A DNA stretch of 64,000 nt from assembly GCA_024280395.1 (NCBI GenBank), contig JAJRQG010000007.1, positions 1-64,000 on the forward strand, in the 5' to 3' direction. Within the stretch, counting starts at the first letter, position 1; each line of letters opens with the position of its first letter. This stretch comes from Gammaproteobacteria bacterium (GTDB lineage Bacteria; Pseudomonadota; Gammaproteobacteria; Xanthomonadales; Marinicellaceae). The notes below the pieces were generated by a model. It made no database searches and was not told the origin of the DNA. It saw only the letters and a program-made list of their open reading frames with translations. The position numbers were made by a program, and so were the translations under genes. Below are positions 9,192-18,289 of the stretch, one piece after another.

Positions 9192-11432
9192 ATGACAACA
9201 GAAACAACTAGCACCAATGCCTTTGACAATGGAGACCTGTTATGGGGACATCCTAAAGGGCTTTATGTGTGTTTTGCAACCGAGCTTTGGGAGCGTTTTT
9301 CCTTTTATGGAATGAAGTTCTTATTACTTTTATACCTCACAAAATACCATTTGTTTTCCGATATCGGTGGCTTGAATGTTGTGGGTTCTTACGCTGGTTT
9401 GGTTTATGCTTTACCTTTGATTGGAGGCATATTGGCCGATAGGTATTTGGGTATGCGTAAAGCCGTTATCTTTGGCGGTATCTTATTGGTACTGGGGCAT
9501 TTGTTGATGGCGGTTGAAGGTACGCAAGCATCAAGGGTGGCAGGGGAAGTTGTTAGAGATGCCAATGCCATAAATATTTTCTATTTAGCATTATCCTTAA
9601 TTGTTGTAGGTGTCGGATTTTTAAAACCAAATATTTCTACCATTGTTGGAAAGCTCTACCCTGAAAATGATCCGCGTCGTGATGCTGGTTTTACCATTTT
9701 TTATCAAGGCATTAATATTGGTTCTTTTGTTGCGACCATCATTTGTGCTTGGTTAGGCGAAACTTATGGTTGGAGTTATGGTTTTGGAGCTGCTGGAATG
9801 GGCATGTTAATTGGCCTTATTACTTTTATCTGGGGCCAAAAATATTTGTATGGCCATGCTGAAGCCAAAAACCCTGAAATTCTGAAAGAATCTTTCATAG
9901 GCCCTATCAATAAGGAATGGGGCATTTATATTGTTTCAATATTATCCTTGGCTGTCGTTTGGGTATTGGTACAAAAAATTGCTGTGGTGTTCTTCACTCA
10001 AAATATTTTCTTAGTGGGTTCTATTATTGGCTTGGTTTTCTATTCCATGTTTTATAAAAATGATGAGCATGACAAAGGTATGGCAAAAATATTTGCTATC
10101 ATTTTGTCAATACTGGGAATTATTACCATGTTAAGTGTCACAACTGACCATTTTCCTGATTCAATTTTTGCTTCAGTGGGTTTCTTTAAAAGCATCACGG
10201 AATATATGGTTCCTCTTGCATGGGTTTTATTTGGCTCAGTCGCTGGGTTTATTGCTTATGGCTTTATGATGACTAAACATGAAGAGTATTCGCGTATGGT
10301 GGTGTTAATTATATTAATTACATCTACGATTGTGTTTTGGGCATTATTTGAACAGTCCGCAGGTTCTATGACCTTGTTTGCAGATCGGGTTGTAGATAGA
10401 AGAATTGTTAATGCTACACTGGGCGCTGCTGATATGTGGAAATTCTACGTATTGGGTGCGGCATTTATTGTACTCTCCCTGTGGGGCTTTTTATCCGCCA
10501 ATAAACACCGTAAAGTACATAGTGGTAGCATGAAAGTTATTACCACTCCTGCAGGAATAATTATCGCTCTTGTAGCTGTTCTTGGCCTAGCAAACTTTGC
10601 TTATAACAGTGGGATGCACTGGATTGCTAGTCTTTCTTATTTGGGTATATTTATTTTGTTATTGGTCTCGGTTATAATTGCTATATCATTGGCTTTTATC
10701 TTAATAGGGTTCTTTTATTCAAGCGATAAAAGCAATGAAATATCAGCCACGGATTCTAATGGGACAGCAGCCAGTTTAAGCGCCTTTGCTGTGACTCTAA
10801 TAATGTTAGGTGTCGGTATTATTTACTATGGAATTTCTAATTTTGGTTCACTTGCACCAGGAGAATTGAAGCCCATAATTTTTGAACCAACAGCGGGTCA
10901 ATTTGGAGCATTAAATGCCTTGTTTATCTTTACATTGGCACCAGTTTTTGCCGCCTTATGGATTAAATTAGGAAAAGTAAACCTTGATCCATCCACTCCA
11001 GTTAAATTTAGTTTGGGATTAATTCAAGTAGGGTTAGGATTTGGTGCATTAATTTTAGGCGCTATGTTCCCTGGAGAGTCGGGTAAAGTGGCGTGGTTAT
11101 GGTTAGCTTTAGCTTATCTTATCCATACAACTGCGGAATTAAGCTTGTCTCCGGTAGGTTTGTCTGCGGTAACCAAACTTTCCATTAAGAGTGTAGTTTC
11201 GATGGTTATGGGTGTTTGGTTTTTGGCAACTGCATTGTCTGAAGTGGTTGCTGCTTTGTTGGCTAAAATTGCCGCACTTGATGTTGAAGAGTTAAACACT
11301 TTAGGAGTTGCCGAACAATTAGATAAATACAATGAATTGTGGATGACCCTGATTTATTTGGGAGTCGGCTTTGGTTTATTTTTATTATTGATGTCTCCCT
11401 TCTTGAAAAAAGGCATGAAGGGCATACATTAA
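9192..11432 (+). CDS. Proton-dependent oligopeptide transporter (POT family), long form
   Basis: 746 residues. The N-terminal half is typical POT: GLYVCFATELWERFSFYG (E31, E34, R35 of ExxER), GGILADRYLGMRKA and FLKPNISTIVGKLY. Bacterial DtpA-like proteins are usually near 500 residues; this one has extra transmembrane segments in the middle and C-terminal half, as in long POT proteins of other marine gammaproteobacteria. Predicted to import di/tripeptides with protons across the inner membrane. The start is supported by AAAGGGG about six bases upstream, and the gene ends at a strong intrinsic terminator. Confidence 0.93.
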   Translation: MTTETTSTNAFDNGDLLWGHPKGLYVCFATELWERFSFYGMKFLLLLYLTKYHLFSDIGGLNVVGSYAGLVYALPLIGGILADRYLGMRKAVIFGGILLVLGHLLMAVEGTQASRVAGEVVRDANAINIFYLALSLIVVGVGFLKPNISTIVGKLYPENDPRRDAGFTIFYQGINIGSFVATIICAWLGETYGWSYGFGAAGMGMLIGLITFIWGQKYLYGHAEAKNPEILKESFIGPINKEWGIYIVSILSLAVVWVLVQKIAVVFFTQNIFLVGSIIGLVFYSMFYKNDEHDKGMAKIFAIILSILGIITMLSVTTDHFPDSIFASVGFFKSITEYMVPLAWVLFGSVAGFIAYGFMMTKHEEYSRMVVLIILITSTIVFWALFEQSAGSMTLFADRVVDRRIVNATLGAADMWKFYVLGAAFIVLSLWGFLSANKHRKVHSGSMKVITTPAGIIIALVAVLGLANFAYNSGMHWIASLSYLGIFILLLVSVIIAISLAFILIGFFYSSDKSNEISATDSNGTAASLSAFAVTLIMLGVGIIYYGISNFGSLAPGELKPIIFEPTAGQFGALNALFIFTLAPVFAALWIKLGKVNLDPSTPVKFSLGLIQVGLGFGALILGAMFPGESGKVAWLWLALAYLIHTTAELSLSPVGLSAVTKLSIKSVVSMVMGVWFLATALSEVVAALLAKIAALDVEELNTLGVAEQLDKYNELWMTLIYLGVGFGLFLLLMSPFLKKGMKGIH

Positions 11433-11458
11433 GAGATAATTAATTGTTATCTTACAAG

Positions 11459-11491
11459 GCCTGTTAGGATGATTTTCTAACAGGCTTTTTT
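11459..11491 (+). terminator. Rho-independent terminator after the POT gene
   Basis: GCCTGTTAG (11459-11467) pairs with CTAACAGGC (11477-11485) in a 9-bp stem followed by a T run. Confidence 0.9.
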
Positions 11492-11494
11492 ATT

Positions 11495-11511
11495 GGTGGG
11501 CAAGGCCCACC
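11495..11511. repeat. Short perfect hairpin before the FmdB gene
   Basis: GGTGGGC-AAG-GCCCACC is a perfect 7-bp stem with a 3-base loop. There is no T run on the plus strand, so it is more likely a REP-type element than a terminator. Confidence 0.5.
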
Positions 11512-11529
11512 TTACAACTTTGAGTTTTT

Positions 11530-11814
11530 ATGCCATTTTATACTTACCAAGCAGCCACTGAAGAATATTGTGACAAATGTCGTGATAGCTTTGATATTTT
11601 GCAACGCATGGATGCAGAAGCATTAATTATGTGCCCCGAGTGTAGCAATAAAGTTAAAAAAGTTATTTCTGCGCCCAATGTTGTTTCAGGCAAAGCGCAT
11701 TTAACAACCGATAAAACAGCGGAGAAAAAAGGCTTTACCAAATACAAACGCGCTGGTAAAGGTGTTTATGAAAAAGTTGCCGGCAAAGGGCCTAAGTATA
11801 TTTCTGGGGATTAA
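11530..11814 (+). CDS. FmdB-family zinc-ribbon protein
   Basis: 94 residues opening MPFYTYQA, with four cysteines in two CxxC knuckles (C14/C17 and C35/C38), the FmdB/CxxC_CXXC_SSSS zinc-ribbon pattern. The C-terminal half is Lys/Gly-rich and probably disordered (about residues 50-94). FmdB was named after a presumed regulator in formamidase clusters, but the molecular role is not established. It is convergent with rsmA, with only ten bases between the stops. Confidence 0.85.
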   Translation: MPFYTYQAATEEYCDKCRDSFDILQRMDAEALIMCPECSNKVKKVISAPNVVSGKAHLTTDKTAEKKGFTKYKRAGKGVYEKVAGKGPKYISGD

Positions 11815-11824
11815 TGATTTTTAA

Positions 11825-12622
11825 TCATTTTGCAGGCGAGCCGCCCGCGCTCCCATATGCATTTGTCAAATTCACATAATCTGCAACACTTAAAGTTTCT
11901 GGTCGAGCTTTGGGATCAATTCCCACCTCAATTAATTGTTGTTCTGTGATAATCTTCTTTAAGTTGTTTTTAATGGTTTTGCGTCTTTGGGCAAAAGATT
12001 GTTTAACCAGTGACTCCATGGCTTTTAAATCTACTTTTGCAGGACTCTCTCGGGTAGTTAACCTAATGATTTGTGAATCTACTTTGGGCCTTGGATAAAA
12101 AGCCTCTGGTGGTACGATAAACAATTCTTCACAATCAAAAGCATATTGCAACATGACGCTTAGTCTTCCATAAGCTTTAACACCAGCAGGCGCACAAATC
12201 CTTTTAACCACTTCTTTTTGTAACATAAAGACCATGTCTTTGATTTTATCAGCCTGGTATAGAAAACTGATTAGCAATGGTGTCGATATATTATAAGGAA
12301 GATTGCCAATTATTCGGGTATTGCTATCAGGAACGGTCCATTCTAGAGCATCTTTGTGGTGAATGGTTACGTTACCTTTCATATCAAACTTAACTTGTAA
12401 TCTGGGCACCAAGTCATTGTCAATTTCAATTAAGTTTAAATCATCGGTATATTCAACCAAATGTTCGGTTAAAGCGGCATGTCCAGGCCCAATTTCATAG
12501 ACTGTATCTGTTTTTTGCGGATTAAAGGCATTGACGATTCTTTCTATTACCGATTGGTCTTGTAGAAAATTTTGTCCGAATTTTTTTTTGGCCTTTAGTG
12601 GCTTATATTGCTTATCACCCAT
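11825..12622 (-). CDS. rsmA: 16S rRNA dimethyladenosine transferase RsmA (KsgA)
   Basis: 265 residues, normal length. It dimethylates two adjacent adenines in the terminal hairpin of 16S rRNA during small-subunit maturation, using S-adenosylmethionine. The SAM-binding motif is EIGPGHAALT (from residue 43) and the catalytic motif is NLPYNIS (from residue 107); the N-terminus has the typical KKFGQNFL. The start overlaps the end of pdxA by eight bases. It is the last gene of lptD-surA-pdxA-rsmA, an order conserved in gammaproteobacteria; the usual following apaG/apaH are absent here. Confidence 0.97.
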   Translation of the reverse strand: MGDKQYKPLKAKKKFGQNFLQDQSVIERIVNAFNPQKTDTVYEIGPGHAALTEHLVEYTDDLNLIEIDNDLVPRLQVKFDMKGNVTIHHKDALEWTVPDSNTRIIGNLPYNISTPLLISFLYQADKIKDMVFMLQKEVVKRICAPAGVKAYGRLSVMLQYAFDCEELFIVPPEAFYPRPKVDSQIIRLTTRESPAKVDLKAMESLVKQSFAQRRKTIKNNLKKIITEQQLIEVGIDPKARPETLSVADYVNLTNAYGSAGGSPAK

Positions 12623-13526
12623 TGGCCACTAGCTCCCGTGTTAGCTTTAATGCTTCCAGTAAACTGTCTACTGAAGCCAAATTTTTTCCTGCGATATCTA
12701 ATGCAGTACCATGATCGACGCTGGTGCGAATAAATGGCAGACCTAATGTGATGTTTACCGACTTTCCGAACCCTGCATATTTAAGTGGCGCGAGCCCTTG
12801 ATCATGATACATCGCCAATACTGCATCAACATTTTTAAGCTTTTCTGTGGTGAAAAGTGTATCAGCAGGAATTGAGCCTGATACTTCATATCCTTGCTTC
12901 TGAAAATCATTGATGACTGGATTAATCACTTGAATCTCTTCCATGCCTAAATGACCGTCTTCGCCTGCATGTGGGTTTAGTCCACACACTGCAATTTTGG
13001 GGTTTTTCAGCCCAAATTTGCTTTGCATATCACCAATTAAGATTGTTAAAGTTGTGGTTAAATTTTCAGCCGTTATCTCATTGGCCACATCTTTTAAAGG
13101 TAAATGGGTGGTAACTAAAGCGACTCGCATATATTGGTTCAATAACATCATAACTACTTTTGAGGTATTACTGAAGTCGGCCAAATATTCAGTGTGCCCC
13201 GAAAACTTCAATCCTGAGTCATTGATAATGCCTTTGTGCAAGGGACAAGTGAGCATCGCAGAGAACTTTTCATCTATACAGCCTTGGGCTGCAATATCTA
13301 ATAATTTAAGTACATATGCCGAATTGTTGACATCTAACTGACCCAATTGAACTTTAGATACAGTCGGTACGTGTATAAATTCAACTGAATCAGGAAAGTT
13401 ATTCAATAGGCATTTATCACCAATAATAACACAATTTTCTAGCTTACCAAGTTGAGCCAAACGAAGAACCAACTCTGCTCCGATTCCCGCTGGTTCGCCT
13501 AAAGTTATGGCTATTTTTTTTGACAC
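12615..13526 (-). CDS. pdxA: 4-hydroxythreonine-4-phosphate dehydrogenase PdxA
   Basis: 303 residues, somewhat shorter than the usual 320-330. It oxidises 4-phosphohydroxy-L-threonine in de novo pyridoxal phosphate synthesis, with NAD(P) and a divalent metal. Diagnostic segments are GEPAGIG (10-16), CPLHKGI (94-100), SGHTEYLAD (metal ligand H111), NPHAGEDGHLG and MYHDQGLAPLKY. Four bases separate it from surA upstream, and its end overlaps rsmA, so it is translationally coupled in the lptD operon. Confidence 0.96.
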   Translation of the reverse strand: MSKKIAITLGEPAGIGAELVLRLAQLGKLENCVIIGDKCLLNNFPDSVEFIHVPTVSKVQLGQLDVNNSAYVLKLLDIAAQGCIDEKFSAMLTCPLHKGIINDSGLKFSGHTEYLADFSNTSKVVMMLLNQYMRVALVTTHLPLKDVANEITAENLTTTLTILIGDMQSKFGLKNPKIAVCGLNPHAGEDGHLGMEEIQVINPVINDFQKQGYEVSGSIPADTLFTTEKLKNVDAVLAMYHDQGLAPLKYAGFGKSVNITLGLPFIRTSVDHGTALDIAGKNLASVDSLLEALKLTRELVANG

Positions 13527-13530
13527 CCGA

Positions 13531-14796
13531 TTAAATTCTAATGTCTATAAATGCTTCTCCTCGAATTTCACTCAACCAGCTTTCAATTTCTTCATTCATT
13601 TTTCTGGCATGGATAGACTGCTTGGCTTGAGCCCGTTTTAAGTCATCAGTAATGTCGTTTTGACGTTGCCCCAATTTTTGAACAATATGCCAACCGGCTT
13701 GAGTTTGAAAGGGGCTAGACATTTCAACGTCATCTAGAGCTTTTAATACATTTCCAAACCTCTGGCCAAATTCATTAATTTGAAACCATCCTAGATCTCC
13801 ACCTAAAGCTGCAGAATTGACATCGTCTGAATGTTCTTCTGCTAGTTTTGCGAAGTCTCCCCCATTTTGTAACTCTTCATTTAAATTATTAATAATTTCC
13901 ATTCCTTGAGCAGGAGTAACCAATTCCGAATTCTCAATCATGATATGACGAGCATTGTATTGGGTAATCATTTTTTTGGATTGTTCGCGTTTATCCGACA
14001 GTCGAATAATATGGAAACCGCTAGCACTTCTTACTGGATGAGTATACTCGCCGACATTCATCGCCTTTATTTGATCTGCAAACAAGGTTGGCAGTTCATT
14101 TGAAGAACGCCATCCTAAATCACCGCCCTCTTTGGCTTTTTGCCCAGTAGAATAAATAGTGGCCAAATCTGCAAAATCTTTGCCTTCCTCAAGTTCTTGA
14201 TAGACCTTATCTATTTTAGATTTTGCCTCTTTAACTTTTTGTTGGTCTGCTTTGGAATCGACTGCGATTAAAATATGGCCTAACCTCACTTCAGTTTGTG
14301 ACAATTGATTGTCTGCCAAAAATAAATCAATTTCATGCTCACTTACTTTAACATTTTGATCAGCCAGTCCATTTCTAATTTTTTCTGTTTTCAAATCTTT
14401 GCGCATATCAGTGCGAAAATCTGCGAAACTAATGCCATCATTTTCAAGAGCTTTTTGCATCTGAGAAAGAGTTAATTTATTTTGAGAAGCTATTTGGCTC
14501 AAGGCTTGATCAATTTCAGCTTCTGAAATTCTTACCCCTGCAGAGTCTGCTTTTTGTATCTGTAATTCGGTTGTGATTAAGCGTTCCAAAACCTGTTGAT
14601 CTAAAACACTCTTAGGAGGAAGTTGAGTTCCTCGTGCTTTAAGTTGTTGAACAATATTATTCACAGCTCGATCCAGTTCACTGCGTAAAATAACACCGTC
14701 TTCAACTATTGCAACAATTTCATCCAATAACTCTTGGTTGGCTCTTGCTGGACAATTGACCATAAATAATACACTTAATATTAATAATTTCTTCAT
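13531..14796 (-). CDS. surA: Periplasmic chaperone/peptidyl-prolyl isomerase SurA
   Basis: 421 residues with a Sec signal peptide (about 1-19, ending ARA). The N-terminal chaperone region (ANQELLDEIVAIVEDGVILRS begins the mature part) is followed by two parvulin domains at about 170-275 and 285-385, each with the GGDLGW motif. SurA escorts unfolded outer-membrane beta-barrels, including LptD, to the Bam complex. Four bases separate it from lptD upstream, so supply of the chaperone and this client is coupled. Confidence 0.96.
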   Translation of the reverse strand: MKKLLILSVLFMVNCPARANQELLDEIVAIVEDGVILRSELDRAVNNIVQQLKARGTQLPPKSVLDQQVLERLITTELQIQKADSAGVRISEAEIDQALSQIASQNKLTLSQMQKALENDGISFADFRTDMRKDLKTEKIRNGLADQNVKVSEHEIDLFLADNQLSQTEVRLGHILIAVDSKADQQKVKEAKSKIDKVYQELEEGKDFADLATIYSTGQKAKEGGDLGWRSSNELPTLFADQIKAMNVGEYTHPVRSASGFHIIRLSDKREQSKKMITQYNARHIMIENSELVTPAQGMEIINNLNEELQNGGDFAKLAEEHSDDVNSAALGGDLGWFQINEFGQRFGNVLKALDDVEMSSPFQTQAGWHIVQKLGQRQNDITDDLKRAQAKQSIHARKMNEEIESWLSEIRGEAFIDIRI

Positions 14797-14799
14797 GCT

Positions 14800-16971
14800 T
14801 TAAAATTCCTCTGAGTATCCCAGAATAGATTGTTTTAATAAACGCCTTGGGTTTCTCCCGATTGAGCCCAAACCATTTAATTGTAATTCAAAAAATATAC
14901 CGTTGTTTACATCACCTTGTTCGTTAAATACATAACGTCTGCCAACTAAACGAGTTGCCCAACAACAGTTTTTGTGTTCCAAACCAGCTACTGCTTCTAT
15001 GGTTTTCTTTTCATCCATAGAATAGTTCCATCTGGCAATAATTCGATTGTTAACACCAATAGGTAGGACAACAGATGAGTCCAACTGTTCAATTTTACCT
15101 TGTCTAAACCTATAGGCGAAGTTAAATAGAGAATTATTCTTGCCTTTGTGCTGAAATTTCACCAATGCTCTCTCAGATTGATTTGTTTGTGTGTCCCAAT
15201 GAATACTGAGTGAAGCCTTCCAGTTATTGTGAAAATAATTAACCTCTGAAATAAGCGGAGACGTACTTCGAGTCTCAATAGAATTATCCAACTGAACTCT
15301 TCTGTCTTTAAAATAAGCAATTTGGCCCAATGTAATGTTCCATTTTTCAGTGCCTGTCTGGTCAAAATGACGCTGCGTTATTCCTACTGATATCTGATTC
15401 GCATCTGACTGTCTATCTGCTCCAGAAAAAGCATTTGTTTGATATAGCAAGCCACTACCAAATGTCAGTTCATGGGTGTCAAACAGAGGAATATTTTGTT
15501 GGTTCTCATAGGGAGAGTATAAGTAAAAAAATCTAGGTTCTATGCTACTTAAACGCCCATCTTTAAATTGTTTTTCAAAATTAAGGGTATAATCTAAAGA
15601 TAAAATAGGTAAAGAGCGACTGGTTTTTAATTGAGTAATTGTCGAAAATTCTGAATTTGAATAATCCCAATTGGTATATCTGTATTCCAGCTTAGGGGTA
15701 AATCTAGAATATCTATTTTGAAAAGACTTCTCAATATAAGGAGTAAAATCTAAGCGATTGGCGGTGATTGAGTTCTCTCGATACAAATTATTCCACTCTG
15801 AATCTATGCCATAGTTCAATGTACTTGAATAATTGTTATTAAACCAAGAGTATTCTAGACTGGGCAAAGACTGATATGGCTGACGGTTCAATGTAATATT
15901 CTCATTGATTATTTGAAAATCATTGAGTTGTCCTTTAAACCTCCAACGATCTCCAAAGCCTTGTAAATTTAGAAAGGAATACAAGTAGGACTGTGAAGTG
16001 GCATATATACTGTTACCAAAATCTTCGAAATATTGTATATCAGATACATTGTTAACTTTTGAATTCATTGACCAATTGTTATTAATCGTTTGGCGGTGTT
16101 TAAATTCGACAAACCTTCTGTCATCGTTAAAAGTTTTATCTGATGGTAAGTAACTGGCCAAAAGCTCGCCTGAGTAGTTTTCTCCCAAATAACGAAACTG
16201 GCCTGAAATCATGGTCCCACGTTTAGTAATTGTTCTTGGAGTTATTGTCGCATCTCTATTTGGAGAAATATTTATGTAATAAGGTAATGCTAATTCAAAA
16301 CCATTGATAGAAGAATTGCCTATCTCAGGAATCAGAAACCCACTTTGTCTTTGAGCGCTTAATGGCATTTTTGCATAAGGCAAATAAAATAGTGGTACGC
16401 CTTTGAATTTCAAAGTCATTTTTCTAAACGTTCCAACCTTCTTTTCTTGATCTAAATCAGCAGTGCCTGCTTTAATAAACCACTGTTGATCTCCTTTAGG
16501 ACAAGTTGAATAAGTTAAATCCGATAAATGACTGATTTGTTTATCTGTTATCAATCTGTTTGCTTGGCCATTGGCTTTGGTATCATTAATTTGATATTGA
16601 AGATTTGATAAATCAGCGGTATTTTTGTTCAAGTCTACAAACGCACTTTGAGCTAAAATATTTTGCTTGCCATCTGAATAAGTCAATAAAGACTCAATTT
16701 TGATTAGTTGAGTGGTATCGTTATAAATTAATTCTTTGGTTTGGATATATTGCTTACTCATACTAATACACACATCCCCACCGACTTTTAATTCTCCATC
16801 AGGCGAAGGTAAAAAATATAAGGCGTCGATGGTCGTGAATTCTGATTTCGAGTTGAAATCACACAATTGACTTTTTGACTTTTCTTCATTTTCTTTACAC
16901 TGTGTAAAACCAACGGTACTTAAACACATGTGAAATAAGACAATTAAGAAAGGTGTTTTTATTTTCATCAT
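14800..16971 (-). CDS. lptD: LPS-assembly outer-membrane protein LptD
   Basis: 723 residues with a signal peptide (about 1-23). An N-terminal OstA-like jellyroll (about 40-190) precedes a large C-terminal beta-barrel. The two cysteine pairs needed for disulfide rearrangement in the family are present: C25 and C37 near the N-terminus and adjacent C669-C670 near the C-terminus. Together with LptE it inserts lipopolysaccharide into the outer leaflet. It is shorter than the E. coli protein (784), within family range. First gene of the lptD-surA-pdxA-rsmA operon; two consecutive ATGs make the start uncertain by one codon. Confidence 0.95.
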   Translation of the reverse strand: MMKIKTPFLIVLFHMCLSTVGFTQCKENEEKSKSQLCDFNSKSEFTTIDALYFLPSPDGELKVGGDVCISMSKQYIQTKELIYNDTTQLIKIESLLTYSDGKQNILAQSAFVDLNKNTADLSNLQYQINDTKANGQANRLITDKQISHLSDLTYSTCPKGDQQWFIKAGTADLDQEKKVGTFRKMTLKFKGVPLFYLPYAKMPLSAQRQSGFLIPEIGNSSINGFELALPYYINISPNRDATITPRTITKRGTMISGQFRYLGENYSGELLASYLPSDKTFNDDRRFVEFKHRQTINNNWSMNSKVNNVSDIQYFEDFGNSIYATSQSYLYSFLNLQGFGDRWRFKGQLNDFQIINENITLNRQPYQSLPSLEYSWFNNNYSSTLNYGIDSEWNNLYRENSITANRLDFTPYIEKSFQNRYSRFTPKLEYRYTNWDYSNSEFSTITQLKTSRSLPILSLDYTLNFEKQFKDGRLSSIEPRFFYLYSPYENQQNIPLFDTHELTFGSGLLYQTNAFSGADRQSDANQISVGITQRHFDQTGTEKWNITLGQIAYFKDRRVQLDNSIETRSTSPLISEVNYFHNNWKASLSIHWDTQTNQSERALVKFQHKGKNNSLFNFAYRFRQGKIEQLDSSVVLPIGVNNRIIARWNYSMDEKKTIEAVAGLEHKNCCWATRLVGRRYVFNEQGDVNNGIFFELQLNGLGSIGRNPRRLLKQSILGYSEEF

Positions 16972-17130
16972 ATTATAAACATTTGTTAAATTTTAAGATT
17001 TCCATTTTACAATCAAGGCGACATATTCTAATATGTGTAATGGATAATGTCTTTGGATATTAATATTTTTTGCCCTGAATCTATGTAATAATAGTTTTTC
17101 AGGTTTATTTTAAAATTAGAGGATTTAATT

Positions 17131-17463
17131 ATGGCTGGTAAATTTGTAATAAGTAAAGGTAAAGACGGAAAAGATTATTTTGTATTAAAAGCAGGCAATG
17201 GTGAAGTCATCATGTCATCGCAAGGATACAAATCTGCCTCAGGATGTGAAAATGGTATTGAATCAGTTAGAGAAAATTCACAGGATGAATCAAAATTTGA
17301 ATGCCGCGAGGCTAAAGATGGTCGTACCTATTTTGTGTTAAAGGCCAACAATGGTCAAGAAATTGGTCGCAGTCAAATGTACAAAACGACAAGTGGTTGT
17401 GACAACGGCATGGCTTCAGTGACTAAAAATGCACCTGATGCAAAATTATCTGACGAAAGATAA
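17131..17463 (+). CDS. YegP/DUF1508 (UPF0339) family protein
   Basis: 110 residues made of two tandem DUF1508 units, about 1-52 and 58-105, each with the pattern KDG(K/R)xYFVLKAxNG followed by a C-E/D-N-G turn (CENGIESV and CDNGMASV). The family is small, soluble and of unknown function. The start is preceded by AGAGG. The gene ends at a strong terminator and is monocistronic. Confidence 0.92.
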   Translation: MAGKFVISKGKDGKDYFVLKAGNGEVIMSSQGYKSASGCENGIESVRENSQDESKFECREAKDGRTYFVLKANNGQEIGRSQMYKTTSGCDNGMASVTKNAPDAKLSDER

Positions 17464-17486
17464 AAAACAAAGTATAGTTCTATTAG

Positions 17487-17515
17487 AAAGAGCACTACTA
17501 CTGTGCTCTTTTTTT
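17487..17515 (+). terminator. Rho-independent terminator after the YegP-like gene
   Basis: AAGAGCAC (17488-17495) pairs with GTGCTCTT (17503-17510), loop TACTACT, then a T run. It lies immediately upstream of the next gene's ribosome site. Confidence 0.92.
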
Positions 17516-17538
17516 ATAAGGAAACTCCGAAAAATATA

Positions 17539-18279
17539 ATGAATTGGTACGAAGATGATAAATTGTGGGAGAAATTCTATGACTGGATGTTTGATAAAGA
17601 CAGTTTTCAACTGGCACAACAACAAGTACCACAATTACTGTCATTAATTAACCACCCAATTGACTCGGTATTAGATTTGGGCTGTGGCCCAGGTAGACAC
17701 TGTTTGGCTTTCGCGCAAATGGATTATACGGTGACTGGTGTAGACATAAGTCAATTTTTGCTGAACAAAGCCAAAAACAAATCTAAAGATTTATCGCTGA
17801 ATATGGATTTTATTCAAGCCGACATGCTTGATTTTACAAGCCCCAATAAACAAGATTTAATCGTCAATATGTTCAACTCATTTGGCTACTTTGATACACC
17901 AGAGAAGAATCAACAAGTCCTCAACAGTGCCTTCAAAAACCTCAACAAAATAGGTACACTAATCATCGACACCGTAGGCAAAGAAACCCTAGCAAGAAAC
18001 ATCGAACCTGTACACTTATCCGAACATTCCAATGGCGATTTACGGATTGAAAGACCCTTGTTAATTGACAATTTACAAGTCTTTTCCAATGAATGGATTT
18101 TAGTTAGTGGAGATGAAGCTTTCAAACGCAGTTATCAACATTATGTTTACACACCTATTGAGCTCACAACCATGTGTATGCAAGCCGGCTTTGACTCGGT
18201 ACAAGTATATGGCAATCTAAACGGAGAAGAATACGATTTGGATTCTGATAGGTTGGTAGTTGTGGCGGAAAAATTTTGA
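17539..18279 (+). CDS. Class I SAM-dependent methyltransferase
   Basis: 247 residues from ATG 17539; an upstream GTG at 17503 lies inside the terminator stem and is rejected. The SAM motif I is LDLGCGPG (45-52), followed by the acidic strand end GVDIS and motif II-like FIQADMLDF. The substrate cannot be deduced; the fold matches small-molecule methyltransferases of the Methyltransf_25 type. Codon use shifts to a more C-rich style near 17920-18060, though the frame stays intact. It converges on the diguanylate cyclase with ten bases between stops. Confidence 0.85.
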   Translation: MNWYEDDKLWEKFYDWMFDKDSFQLAQQQVPQLLSLINHPIDSVLDLGCGPGRHCLAFAQMDYTVTGVDISQFLLNKAKNKSKDLSLNMDFIQADMLDFTSPNKQDLIVNMFNSFGYFDTPEKNQQVLNSAFKNLNKIGTLIIDTVGKETLARNIEPVHLSEHSNGDLRIERPLLIDNLQVFSNEWILVSGDEAFKRSYQHYVYTPIELTTMCMQAGFDSVQVYGNLNGEEYDLDSDRLVVVAEKF

Positions 18280-18289
18280 GCAAAGGAAA

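Noticed and set aside
17539-18279. Local C-rich codon stretch in the methyltransferase as a sign of recent transfer or frameshift
   Set aside because: The frame is intact and the stretch is short; not enough to claim transfer.
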